DNA from: Macondimonas sp045864775
Lineage (GTDB): Bacteria; Pseudomonadota; Gammaproteobacteria; UBA5335
Assembly: GCA_045864775.1 (NCBI GenBank)
Contig: BTVR01000002.1
Coordinates: 186,001 to 250,000, forward strand
Direction of reading: 5' to 3'
Length of the DNA stretch: 64,000 nucleotides
Shown: positions 45,859-53,991 of the stretch, piece by piece
Numbering within the stretch: position 1 is the first letter of the stretch
Layout: the number at the start of each line of letters is the position of its first letter
Notes under the pieces: generated by a model
What the model saw: the letters and a program-made list of their open reading frames with translations, nothing else
The model's database searches: none
What the model was told of the DNA's origin: nothing
Position numbers and translations under genes: made by a program

Positions 45859-46749
45859 TCAGTAGTTCAGCTGGACAGGCAGCCGGGCGATGAGCCGTTC
45901 CAATGCAGCTGTAGGCTCGTCGCTGTCCAGCCTGAGTAGGTAGGTCGTCAGCATCGCCGAATCCATCGCTAACGGCCGCATCACAACGTCGGGATGGCGG
46001 GAAAGTCCGATTCTGGGCGCGGTGGTGAAGCCAACGCCGTAGCCGGCCCCGACCAAGGTGAGCATCATTTCCAGAGAAGTCACCCGCTCGACGACGTTGG
46101 GCTCTCGCTTCAGTGGTCGGAGCAATTGGGTCAACGCCCTGCAGTAGCCTTCGCAAATGTGCTGGTTGCATAGGATAAGCGGGTAACTGACCAACTCATC
46201 GAGCGGAACTTCCTTGTGGACCAAGAGGGGATGGCGCGCGGGAACGGCAACCACGAGCGGGTCGCGCCAGATCGGTTCGGCGACGATGCCGTCTCCGACT
46301 TCCGCCGTGTGTGCGAATCCGATCTTGAAGTCACCGGATCGCAGTCCGCGCAGTTGCTCCACCAGTGGCACTTCGGAGAGCCGTATCTCGATTTCTGGCT
46401 CCTCCTCGCGACAACGCGCCAGGAACGCCGACAGTCGCGGGTCCACAGCACCATCGGAGACCGCAATACGCAGACTACCTCGAAAGCCTGCCGAAACAGC
46501 CTTGGCGTTCTCGCATGCCTGCTCCAGCATCGTGAATACCCTGCGGACGTCCTGCAGGAACACGGCCCCCGCCTGGGTTAGTTGGGTTCCTCGCCGGTCA
46601 CGGGTGAACAGCAGGACGCCGAGCTCGTCTTCCAGTTCTTTGATGATGCGAGAAAGCGGTGACTGTTCGATGTGCAGACGGTCGGCCGCGCGCGTGAAAT
46701 GCAGTTCTTCAGCCAGGACTATGAAGCAGCGCAGATGTCGAAGCTCCAT
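45859..46749 (-). CDS. LysR-family transcriptional regulator
   Basis: Encodes 296 aa. A standard winged HTH at residues 1-60 (MELRHLRCFIVLAEELHFTRAADRLHIEQSPLSRIIKELEDELG, shown by its key residues) and an effector domain from residue 91. The effector and target are unknown. It is similar to the shorter, headless gene downstream, as if both derive from one duplication. LysR genes next to integrases occur in other islands and ICEs and may control excision or cargo. It has its own promoter region in 46750-46983, where I see no other gene. Confidence 0.9.
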   Translation of the reverse strand: MELRHLRCFIVLAEELHFTRAADRLHIEQSPLSRIIKELEDELGVLLFTRDRRGTQLTQAGAVFLQDVRRVFTMLEQACENAKAVSAGFRGSLRIAVSDGAVDPRLSAFLARCREEEPEIEIRLSEVPLVEQLRGLRSGDFKIGFAHTAEVGDGIVAEPIWRDPLVVAVPARHPLLVHKEVPLDELVSYPLILCNQHICEGYCRALTQLLRPLKREPNVVERVTSLEMMLTLVGAGYGVGFTTAPRIGLSRHPDVVMRPLAMDSAMLTTYLLRLDSDEPTAALERLIARLPVQLNY

Positions 46750-46983
46750 AGATCACTCTCCTTGTGATTCATGTGCTTCGACGCCAACGAAGATGGGACT
46801 GCAACCCATGGGGCCTGCTCCCCTTAGGTCAATGAGCCAACGCCAATGGCCGGGCTAGAAATCCAGTTGGCTTGATCTTCGATGGCACTCTTGGCAATGC
46901 GAAGCGAGGACCTTCCCGAGATGCTTTCGAACGCGCGGATCTTCATAGATCGGGGAAGCCCAATCTTTAGGGTCGGCATCGGG

Positions 46984-47928
46984 TCACCCATGTGGATTGA
47001 GGGTGCCGAGGATGGACACAGCGGCAATGATCAGAACAGCGAGTGTTGCCTCGATGGTTACGGTGAGGCGAAGTGTCTGCAGCGAGCGCGAACCACCGCC
47101 AGCGAGAACTTCACCTTCCAATCTGGGTACCACGCGCCAGCGATGAAGTGCGGCCAGTCCCAACATGGCGGCGAACAACGCCAGCTTGACCAGCAGCAGC
47201 TTGCCATGAACGCTGTGGAACAAGGGCACCACGGACCAACCCGTGAGGTCGCCGTAGTGCAGGACGCCGGTGACCACAAGGATGCCGACGAAGACGGTGC
47301 CGGGACCTGAGAAGTCCTGCAGCGTCTGGTGGAGCACTTGCAGGGGGGCGCTCCTGGCGGATGCGCTGCGACGCGAGAGGATAATCAGGAAGGCCGCGAT
47401 GGCGCCGATCCAGCCGCCAGCCGCAAGCAGGTGGGCGATGCCCGCGGCCAGTCGCAGCACGCCGGACGCGCCTTCTCCCGCAGCCGCGTGACCGTTCCAC
47501 GCCAGTGTGAGTAGCGCACATCCGGCAAGCGCGGCCACCAGAGGCGAGAAGAAGGAGCGCTCTTCGCGACGCGACTGCCAACCAAGAAAGGCTATCAGCA
47601 CGACCAGCACTGCGGTCCGTGCCAGTGCGGCTCGGCCAGCGGCGGTCTCGAACAGGTACCAGCCAAGCGATGCGCGGTCGAGTTCGGTGACCGGCATCCC
47701 CATGATCTCCGTCGTCTTGAAGACGACGTCGATACCGGTCAGCGCCACACCGAACACGGCGCTGACCAGAAGTGCCTCGGAGAGCGCGGACCTAGTCAGG
47801 GGCAACCACGGGTCTCCGCCAGGCACCGATCGGCGCAGGCCATACCACGAGAACAGCGGAAGGCCGAACAGCAGCATGAGGTCCAGGTACTGGACGAACC
47901 GCAAGGCATAGGCGGGCACGCTCGACAA
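46984..47928 (-). CDS. copD: Copper resistance membrane protein CopD
   Basis: Encodes 314 aa from a TTG at 47926-47928 (GAGG ten bases upstream); a GTG at 47917-47919 is the alternative. Eight hydrophobic segments fit CopD/PcoD. The conserved HLLAAGGWIGA, LQDFSGPGTVFVG and HSVHGKLLLVKLALFAAML are present with several membrane His residues that may carry copper. It is thought to take copper from CopC through the inner membrane. It starts 12 bp after copC. Confidence 0.92.
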   Translation of the reverse strand: MSSVPAYALRFVQYLDLMLLFGLPLFSWYGLRRSVPGGDPWLPLTRSALSEALLVSAVFGVALTGIDVVFKTTEIMGMPVTELDRASLGWYLFETAAGRAALARTAVLVVLIAFLGWQSRREERSFFSPLVAALAGCALLTLAWNGHAAAGEGASGVLRLAAGIAHLLAAGGWIGAIAAFLIILSRRSASARSAPLQVLHQTLQDFSGPGTVFVGILVVTGVLHYGDLTGWSVVPLFHSVHGKLLLVKLALFAAMLGLAALHRWRVVPRLEGEVLAGGGSRSLQTLRLTVTIEATLAVLIIAAVSILGTLNPHG

Positions 47929-47940
47929 GTCGGCGGTGCC

Positions 47941-48324
47941 TCAGCCGACGGTAAAGCTGAAGTCCCCCGTCATCGGGTGATTATCCGGCCCGACGGCGCG
48001 GTACTGTACGCGATAAGTACCGGCTTCCAGCGGATGATGCAGCTTGGCGCGCAACGTCTTGCCGATGACCTCGATCTCCAGATGCTCGATCGGCATGGTC
48101 GAGTTGCCGTGGATCATTGCCAGCTCCAGGCGTGAAGCACGCGGCACGAGCGTCTCGTTGAACATGAGGTCGATCTGCTGAGGAGACGCCACGACCGCAT
48201 TGGCCGCCGGCGTGGACTGAACCAATGTGGCGTGCGCATAGGCGAACGAGGCCGACAGGAGGCTGACCGCGAGGCCGATGCCGAGTGTAAAAGAGCGAAT
48301 GGCGCGAGTGCTGATGTTGCTCAT
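47941..48324 (-). CDS. copC: Periplasmic copper-binding protein CopC
   Basis: Encodes 127 aa. A signal peptide (cleaved before HATLVQSTPAANAVV, giving an N-terminal His that is a Cu(II) ligand in CopC proteins) is followed by the CopC beta-barrel. The C-terminal GPDNHPMTGDFSFTVG carries the second Cu(II)-site residues Asp and His. Methionines for Cu(I) are few (MIHGNSTMP). It forms an operon with copD. Confidence 0.95.
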   Translation of the reverse strand: MSNISTRAIRSFTLGIGLAVSLLSASFAYAHATLVQSTPAANAVVASPQQIDLMFNETLVPRASRLELAMIHGNSTMPIEHLEIEVIGKTLRAKLHHPLEAGTYRVQYRAVGPDNHPMTGDFSFTVG

Positions 48325-48497
48325 AGTTGTTCTCCGTTATGGGTTACCTAGAATCAATACGCGAAAACTTCTCGTCGCATCGACTGTGGAGGCTTAGCGG
48401 ATACCGGCCGAGCATGGTGCCCGACGGCACCGACGCCGAATTGCCGCTGTACTGGCTCGCAGAGCCGAGCCGCTTATGCCGTGCCTCCGCGGGCTGC

Positions 48498-48974
48498 TTA
48501 CTGCGATCCGGGGTACGACTGGTACACGCTGGTGCTTCCATCGGCCTGTACCAGCAGCACGTCGTAGGCCATCACGCGGTTGCCGTAGACCGGTCCGTCC
48601 ATACCCGGCGATCCCAAAGGCATGCCGGGCACGGCCAGGCCAACCGCCTTCGGCTTCTCCCTGAGCAGACGCTGGATGTCGGCTGCCGGCACATGACCCT
48701 CGATCACGTAGCCATTGATCTTGGCCGTATGACAGGAGCCCAGCTTTGCTGGGATGCCGAGGCGCGCGCGTGCGCCGGTGTTTCCTGTGTTGAAGACGCG
48801 CACAGTGATGCCCGCTTCCTTCAGGTGATCCACCCACACCTTGCAGCAGCCGCAGTTGGGATCTTTCCAGACGTCGGCGACCAGCTCGGAGGCTGCCGCC
48901 ATACCTGTGACAGCCATGGCCAGCAGAACCACGACTGCTGACAAGTGACGGTGCTTTGTGCTTGAACTTTTCAT
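48498..48974 (-). CDS. DUF411 periplasmic metal-binding protein
   Basis: Encodes 158 aa from ATG 48972-48974. A signal peptide (LSAVVVLLAMAVTGMAAA) precedes the DUF411 domain with DPNCGCCKVWVDHL, a Cys-x-Cys-Cys copper-binding motif, a third Cys in LGSCHTAKI and Met/His pairs further on. DUF411 proteins are secreted copper- or metal-binding factors often found with cop genes. A CopR-type box (49085-49110) and a -10 hexamer precede it at the same spacing as at two other copper genes. Confidence 0.88.
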   Translation of the reverse strand: MKSSSTKHRHLSAVVVLLAMAVTGMAAASELVADVWKDPNCGCCKVWVDHLKEAGITVRVFNTGNTGARARLGIPAKLGSCHTAKINGYVIEGHVPAADIQRLLREKPKAVGLAVPGMPLGSPGMDGPVYGNRVMAYDVLLVQADGSTSVYQSYPGSQ

Positions 48975-49084
48975 GTTCGACGACTTTGCTACGGATCTCG
49001 GATTCGGTGACCACATGCTTTGGATATGCGGAATCATCGCCATGGTCCTGCTCGGAGCATGCAGAGCCGCCACTGTCAGACAGG

Positions 49085-49110
49085 TGACCCGTTCATTACA
49101 TTCCCGTCAT
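49085..49110 (-). promoter_or_regulatory. CopR-type box, copy A
   Basis: Read on the minus strand toward the DUF411 gene: ATGACGGGAATGTAATG then AACGGGTCA, followed after 23 bp by the -10-like hexamer CATGCT (49061-49056). It shares 17 identical consecutive bases with copy C, 9.6 kb away. Confidence 0.72.
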
Positions 49111-49192
49111 GAAAATGACGCCGTTTTTTGGGTCGGTCTGAGCGTGTGCAGATGAGCGTCGCTGGCGCCGTGAAGTGGGCTCGATCTGGTGG

Positions 49193-49223
49193 TCACCTCC
49201 CGTTATCAGGGGGCGGGTATAGA
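49193..49223 (+). promoter_or_regulatory. Possible MerR-family promoter before the DUF305 gene
   Basis: TCACCT (49193-49198) and TATAGA (49218-49223) are 19 bp apart, the long spacer of MerR-family promoters. An imperfect dyad (ACCTCCC with GGGCGGGT) fills the gap. CueR, encoded 9 kb away, could act here. Evidence is pattern only. Confidence 0.4.
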
Positions 49224-49251
49224 CTCGCTCCGAGTTCTCACGGAGATCGTG

Positions 49252-49743
49252 ATGTCCACTTCGCACGGAAAGCACGAGAACGCCCAGCCGCAACATCAGG
49301 GCCACTATGGCCGTTTGCTGTTGATGATGGCGCTCTCCTTCTTGGCCATGTACGCCTTGATGTATTCCATGGTCGATCAGTGGGCCAATGTCTACAACAA
49401 CATCAATCAGTTCTACATGGCAGGCCTGATGGCCTCTCCCATGCTGCTCATTGAGTTGTGGCTCATGTCCGGAATGTACCCGGATCGTCGGCGAAACCTG
49501 ATCCTTGCCGGCGCGGCGGTGGTATTCATGCTGTTCTGTTGGTGGGGCATTCGCAGCCAGGCTGCCGTCACAGACCGGCAGTTCATACGCTCCATGATTC
49601 CGCATCACGCGGGAGCGATCCTGATGTGTGAGGAGAACCGCCTCAAGGATCCCGAACTGGCCAAGCTATGCCAGGACATCATTGCCTCCCAAACGCAGGA
49701 GATCGCTCAGATGAAGCAGTTGCTCTCAGAGCGTTCCCGTTAA
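49252..49743 (+). CDS. DUF305 membrane protein, copper-associated
   Basis: Encodes 163 aa from ATG 49252 with CGGAG upstream. Two or three membrane helices (residues about 22-40, 50-70, 80-98) lead to a DUF305 domain with FIRSMIPHHAGAILMCEEN. The motif M-I-P-H-H-x-x-A-I-x-M-C is the family mark and a likely metal site. DUF305 proteins occur in copper and silver islands; the molecular role is unknown. It is divergent from the DUF411 gene. Confidence 0.85.
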   Translation: MSTSHGKHENAQPQHQGHYGRLLLMMALSFLAMYALMYSMVDQWANVYNNINQFYMAGLMASPMLLIELWLMSGMYPDRRRNLILAGAAVVFMLFCWWGIRSQAAVTDRQFIRSMIPHHAGAILMCEENRLKDPELAKLCQDIIASQTQEIAQMKQLLSERSR

Positions 49744-49812
49744 CGCTGCTTCGCCTTCATCTTCGCCTTGGCGCCAGCCATGCTCCTTCCAAGGTTGGCG
49801 TCTATGGAGCAA

Positions 49813-49851
49813 AAATACCCCGCTCCCGTCGATCGGTGGAGCGGGGTATTT
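49813..49851. terminator. Bidirectional terminator hairpin
   Basis: AAATACCCCGCTCC (49813-49826) pairs perfectly with GGAGCGGGGTATTT (49838-49851) around an 11-base loop. The A- and T-ended arms give T-runs in both directions. It lies between the convergent DUF305 and small secreted-protein genes. Confidence 0.85.
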
Positions 49852-49871
49852 GACGTCTAACCGTCTGGCTG

Positions 49872-50243
49872 TTATTTCGCTGCCGCCTCAGCTTCATGGA
49901 GCTTTGCAAGCGCCTCGTACTCTGCGGCGGTCTCTTCCTGGAGCTTGGTCAGCCGGTCACAGTGCCGTGCCATCGACTGCCCCGTGGCAGCTCCAGACTT
50001 GAACTTCTGGTGGTCGTGCCGATAGGTGTTGCGCATCGCCTTGTGCTTCTCGGCTTCAGCCAGCGCGTCGCCGGCCAGCGTGCGGTAGTACGCGGCGATG
50101 GCCAGATGATTCTCCGGCTTGTCCGCCATATCGTTGAGCAGCTTCACGATCGGTTCTTCGGTGGGCTGCTGCGCGTAGACCGGAACGGCTACTGCGAACA
50201 TCGCACACAACAAAATGACCCACGACGCTTTGATGGATTTCAT
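49872..50243 (-). CDS. Secreted helical protein of unknown function, copper-island associated
   Basis: Encodes 123 aa. A clear signal peptide (SWVILLCAMFAVAVPVYA, cleaved before QQPTEEP) and a mature part that is all helix, rich in Ala, Glu, Lys and His (EKHKAMRNTYRHDHQKF), with one Cys in ARHCDRL. No known domain is recognised. Copy B of the CopR-type box lies upstream at 50313-50338, so it is probably copper-induced. Could bind metal in the periplasm through His/Met, but this is inference. Confidence 0.72.
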   Translation of the reverse strand: MKSIKASWVILLCAMFAVAVPVYAQQPTEEPIVKLLNDMADKPENHLAIAAYYRTLAGDALAEAEKHKAMRNTYRHDHQKFKSGAATGQSMARHCDRLTKLQEETAAEYEALAKLHEAEAAAK

Positions 50244-50312
50244 GACAATCTCCTGGTGGCGGAGGGGAGGAACGCCCGATATCAGCCTAGGAAGGGCCTG
50301 CTTTCAGCTGAA

Positions 50313-50338
50313 TGACCCAGTCATTACATTTGCGTAAT
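50313..50338 (-). promoter_or_regulatory. CopR-type box, copy B
   Basis: Read on the minus strand toward the small secreted-protein gene: ATTACGCAAATGTAATG then ACTGGGTCA, followed after exactly 23 bp by TAGGCT (50289-50284). Core AATGTAATG and GGGTCA are shared with copies A and C. The rest of the 347-bp gap (50244-50590) holds only a weak ACCTTCC half-site near 50412. Confidence 0.72.
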
Positions 50339-50590
50339 CACCTTGTCACTTCTTGAACGCGAACAGAGTGGCATCCGAAGTGGCACTTTCTTCCGGTAGG
50401 ACCTTCCTCCAGTGCCGGCGTCGTATTACGAGGAGATTGCGGCATCGTAATGTCGGGGTCATGCCATCGACAGCTTGCCGCACGTACGGTGGACGAACGA
50501 ACCGACCACGCACGCGGGTCGGTTTCTTCGTGAGCGCGTTGCGCTCATCGGTTCCCGAGGGGAACCGCCGCCTACTTATCGGAGGTTGTC

Positions 50591-51118
50591 ATGAAGCAGC
50601 ACTATCGTCGGCCGTCACTTGTCATGGTCTGCATCCTGGGTGTCGCGCTCGCTGGCGCGGCACTGGCTGATGATGACATGCACAAGAAGGATGCCATGCC
50701 GGGCGCCATGGGGCAGCAGCCCGCCAGCACCCCGGCGGCACCTCACGCTCCAGCGGCGCACCCTACCGATCCGAAGTCCCCTGCTTCTCAGAATGCGCCC
50801 GCAACGCCCGATGCCATGGCCACGCACATGGAGGAGATGGCAGCCATGATGCGCGAACGGGGGCAAGCCATGGAGGCCATGGGCCGACAGATGCAGGAAG
50901 GCAGCATGCAGATGCATCAGCAGGCCATGGCGATGAAGGCTGGCGATGCCTCCGCGCATAAGGACATGGACATGCCCGCCACGATGCAGCACATGCAGCA
51001 GATGAAGGAGGACATGGAGCACTGCGAGATGCAGATGCAGAAGGTCGACGCCACCATGCAGAAGATGGATTCGAGCATGGGCGGGGGCATGGCCAAGAAG
51101 AAGATGGGCCATATGTAG
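50591..51118 (+). CDS. Secreted Met/His-rich protein, probable copper binder
   Basis: Encodes 175 aa with a signal peptide ending ALAGAALA before DDDMHKKDAMPGAMG. The mature part has a Pro/Ala-rich stretch (residues 40-75), then a helix crowded with Met and His (EEMAAMMRERGQAMEAMGRQ, then MQMHQQAMAM, MPATMQHMQQMKEDMEHCEM). More than 30 Met occur, a composition known from periplasmic Cu(I)/Ag(I) binders such as CusF partners or CopK-like proteins; no standard domain is seen. It is the first gene of the redox row; the next gene starts 14 bases after its stop. Confidence 0.75.
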   Translation: MKQHYRRPSLVMVCILGVALAGAALADDDMHKKDAMPGAMGQQPASTPAAPHAPAAHPTDPKSPASQNAPATPDAMATHMEEMAAMMRERGQAMEAMGRQMQEGSMQMHQQAMAMKAGDASAHKDMDMPATMQHMQQMKEDMEHCEMQMQKVDATMQKMDSSMGGGMAKKKMGHM

Positions 51119-51132
51119 CGGAGGCCGCCGCG

Positions 51133-53301
51133 GTGCTGACGGAAGGCTTCGTGGGGTGGAAGCGAGTCGCCGCCCTGGCCACGCTGGCGATGCTGCTGGC
51201 TCATGGAGCGGCCGGCGCTCAGTCGGCTGCTGATCCACACGCAGCCCATCCGCCAGACAAGACCGGCGGCACGACGGCTGCGCAGCCGGACGCTGCCGGC
51301 ACGTCATCGGCCCGGGACAGCGGCTCGATGGCTGGTATGCCGATGGGCACCACGCCGCCGGCTGGCGCGCCGATGGGCGATGACGATCACGCCGCGCATC
51401 ATCCGGACAAGGCCGGAAGCATGGCGGTACCGCAGCCGGCGCCAGCCGATGGCATGCCGGCGCAAAGCAGCAGCCCGATGAACGGCATGCCGATGGGCAC
51501 CACGCCGCCGGCTGACGCATCGGCGGGCGATGACGATCACGCCGCGCATCACCCGGACGCGACTGCCAGCATGCCGGCTTCGAGTGGTGCATCGATGGCC
51601 GGTTCCATGGGCGGCATGATGGACGACATGATGCGCGGCTGCCGCGGAGACGAGTGCGGTCGGGATCGGCGCCTCAACAAGCTGCTGTATCCGCAGCTGA
51701 TGGCGCTGCCGGATCTACCGCCGGAGCGGCGCGCGAGCGTTGAGCAGCTCGCCCACCACCGGATGCACGAAGGGATCCAGCTATTGGCGTCCCTGTCGTC
51801 GGAGGCGTCGCACGCGGTCCAGCGCAACGACTACGGCGGCCTGCAGGAAGCATCCGACCGCATGCGCGTGGCCTGGGGCGAATTCGACAGCGGCTTGTCG
51901 GCCTACCGCGCACTGGCCGAAGGACAGGCGCCGCGGGGGATCGCGCTGGCGTGGTTCCGGCGCGAGATGAACCTGACCGATCCCCTGACCACGGCCCCGG
52001 CGCACGGCGTCTTCGGCCTGTCGGGCTTCCACTACTTCACGATGGCGTTGCTGCTGGCCTTTGCGCTGCTGGCCGCCTGGATGTACGTGGCGCGAACCCG
52101 ACGCACGAATGCGGTCCTCGCCACGTTGCGCACCGGGGCACCGGTGCCTCCGGCCCCCGCCGCTGCGCCTCGTTCCGGTGTGGCGCCGGCCCCCGCGGCG
52201 CCCGTGTCTCCGGGCGTGCCGGCCGAGGGCGAGCCGCAGGCACGCGCACCCGTGTCCACCATGGGCGGCTGGGTGGGCAAGCTGCGGGTCGCACGCGTCT
52301 TCCAGGAGACGCCCAAGGTCAAGACGTTTCGGCTGGCGCCAGTGGAGGGCGTGGGTGCGCTGCCGTTCGAGTTCGAGCCCGGCCAGTTCCTCACGCTTTC
52401 GGTGCATTCAGGCGGGAACCAGGTCAAGCGCTCGTATTCGATCGCTTCATCGCCATGCTGCCACGGCTGGTGCGACCTGACGGTCAAGCACGAAAGCGGC
52501 GGCATCGTCTCGGGTTACCTGCACGAGCAGGTGAAGGAAGGCGATCTCCTCGATGCGTCCGGCCCCTACGGCCGCTTCACCTTCCGCGGCGTCGAGTCCG
52601 ACAGTGTCGTGTTCCTGGGCGGCGGCGTCGGCATCACGCCGCTGATGAGTTCCATCCGCTACCTGACCGACCAGAGCTGGAACGGCCGGATCGACCTGGT
52701 CTACGCCTGCAAGGACCTGGAAAGCGTGATCTTCCGCGACGAGCTGAATCAACTCGCCCGCCGGCATCCGAACCTGCATGTGTCCATCGTGCTGAGCGAC
52801 GAGCCATCGGCGGCATGGACCGGCCCGCGTGGGTTCATCACCGCCGAACTGCTGGGGCAGATTCCGCAGATCCGTTCGCGCCGCATCCACTTGTGCGGTC
52901 CGCCGGTGATGATGGACGCGGTCCGCAACGAACTGGGCAAGCTGGGCATCGACCCGGCGTCGGTTCATTCCGAGCTGTTCCTGAGCCCCTCCAGGACAGT
53001 GCCTCCCGGCCCGGAGGTGTCGGCGGGCGACACGGCGACGGCCGTCACCTGCAGCTTCGAGCGGTCCGGAAAAAAGGCGCCGCTGGCGGCCGGCCAGACC
53101 GTTCTCGAGGCCGCCGAAGAGGTCGGCGTTCCGATCGAATATGCCTGCCGGCAGGGTTACTGCGGCCTCTGCAAGATCAAGCTGCTGTCGGGCGAGGTCA
53201 CCATGGACGTGGACGACAGCCTGACGCCACTCGATCGTTCCTCGGGCGTGATCCTGGCCTGCCAGGCGAAAGCGTCGGCCGATATCTCGGTGGATGCGTA
53301 G
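51133..53301 (+). CDS. Met/His-rich periplasmic domain fused to FAD/NAD(P)H/2Fe-2S reductase
   Basis: Encodes 722 aa from a GTG with GGAGG eight bases upstream. Order: signal helix (10-30); Met/His-rich region (33-170) with a duplicated block at 68-97 and 118-147; helical domain (180-290) with LPPERRASVEQLAHHRMHEG; membrane helix (302-320); Pro/Ala linker (335-375); FAD domain with RSYS at 433-436; NAD(P)H domain with GGGVGITP at 496-503 and LCGPP at 587-591; plant-type 2Fe-2S domain with Cys672, 677, 680 and 710. This places metal-binding in the periplasm and the reductase in the cytoplasm. It should pass electrons from NAD(P)H, probably to the next gene's membrane cytochrome. I know of no described protein with this full architecture. 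Confidence 0.9.
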   Translation: MLTEGFVGWKRVAALATLAMLLAHGAAGAQSAADPHAAHPPDKTGGTTAAQPDAAGTSSARDSGSMAGMPMGTTPPAGAPMGDDDHAAHHPDKAGSMAVPQPAPADGMPAQSSSPMNGMPMGTTPPADASAGDDDHAAHHPDATASMPASSGASMAGSMGGMMDDMMRGCRGDECGRDRRLNKLLYPQLMALPDLPPERRASVEQLAHHRMHEGIQLLASLSSEASHAVQRNDYGGLQEASDRMRVAWGEFDSGLSAYRALAEGQAPRGIALAWFRREMNLTDPLTTAPAHGVFGLSGFHYFTMALLLAFALLAAWMYVARTRRTNAVLATLRTGAPVPPAPAAAPRSGVAPAPAAPVSPGVPAEGEPQARAPVSTMGGWVGKLRVARVFQETPKVKTFRLAPVEGVGALPFEFEPGQFLTLSVHSGGNQVKRSYSIASSPCCHGWCDLTVKHESGGIVSGYLHEQVKEGDLLDASGPYGRFTFRGVESDSVVFLGGGVGITPLMSSIRYLTDQSWNGRIDLVYACKDLESVIFRDELNQLARRHPNLHVSIVLSDEPSAAWTGPRGFITAELLGQIPQIRSRRIHLCGPPVMMDAVRNELGKLGIDPASVHSELFLSPSRTVPPGPEVSAGDTATAVTCSFERSGKKAPLAAGQTVLEAAEEVGVPIEYACRQGYCGLCKIKLLSGEVTMDVDDSLTPLDRSSGVILACQAKASADISVDA
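51334..51573 (+). repeat. Internal duplication coding Met/His metal-binding blocks
   Basis: Two 30-residue copies (51334-51423 and 51484-51573), 150 bp apart, each with GMPMGTTPPA and GDDDHAAHHPD. The DNA copies are also near-identical over long stretches, so the duplication is recent or kept in phase by conversion. Confidence 0.85.
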
Positions 53302-53991
53302 ATGCGCAACCAGGATCGCATCATCGCGACGATCATCTTCTCGATGCTGGTGGTCCTGTGGCTGGGTTTCCTGGTGCACCGCTCTTCCTTCTTCGCCGGA
53401 AGCCTCCTGGGTGGCGTGTTCGGCGTCGTAGGCGCGGCGTTCATGCTCGTCCCGCTCACCTACACCGTAATCAAGCGCAGCGCTACGCTGCGCCGCGCAT
53501 TCACCAGGAAGCATGGCTTCGGCGCATTGCTGCAGGCGCACGTCTATTTCGGCTTGGTAGGCGCGCTGTTGGCCATCCTCCATAGCGGGCACAAGTTCCA
53601 GAGTGCGCTCGGCGTCGCGCTGACGGCATCGATGCTGCTGAGCGTGCTCACTGGGTTCATCGGCCAGCATTACCTGCGCTACGTCGCGGAGAACATCCGC
53701 GAGAAGAAGGCGCAGATCGACGGGCTGTGGCGCCTTCTGGATGGGCAGTACTGGGCCTACGCGCAAGGACCAACAGCGGGCGTTGCCGGTACGCCCAAGG
53801 CCAGCGCCGAACTGCTGCCACTGGCATCCGCCGCCGCCGATCTGCAGTACTCGATCCAGTTCCAGGAGCGGGTGCGCAGGCTGTTCAACGCCTGGCTGTC
53901 GGCACACATCGCGTTCTCGATCATCTTCTATCTTCTGCTGGCGTTGCATATCTGGGCTGGCATCTACTTCGGGTTGCGCTGGTTCAGATGA
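53302..53991 (+). CDS. Membrane cytochrome b-like protein (ferric-reductase-type heme pattern)
   Basis: Encodes 229 aa, starting directly after the reductase stop. Five to six membrane helices are visible. Two of them carry His pairs with 13 residues between: His80 and His94 (HVYFGLVGALLAILH) and His202 and His216 (HIAFSIIFYLLLALH). This is the bis-His arrangement for two stacked hemes b, seen in ferric-reductase/NOX and MsrQ-type proteins. Family membership is not recognised otherwise. It would connect the cytoplasmic flavin of the preceding protein with the periplasmic cytochrome c that follows, whose start overlaps its stop (ATGA). Confidence 0.75.
   Translation: MRNQDRIIATIIFSMLVVLWLGFLVHRSSFFAGSLLGGVFGVVGAAFMLVPLTYTVIKRSATLRRAFTRKHGFGALLQAHVYFGLVGALLAILHSGHKFQSALGVALTASMLLSVLTGFIGQHYLRYVAENIREKKAQIDGLWRLLDGQYWAYAQGPTAGVAGTPKASAELLPLASAAADLQYSIQFQERVRRLFNAWLSAHIAFSIIFYLLLALHIWAGIYFGLRWFR

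Noticed and set aside
46750..46983. A small gene between the LysR gene and copD
   Set aside because: Short frames exist on both strands but none has a start signal or recognisable product.
50412..50442. A third CueR-type promoter before the Met-rich protein gene
   Set aside because: There is an ACCTTCC half-site with a 19-bp gap to a GTATTA hexamer, but the second half-site is missing and the -35 is poor.
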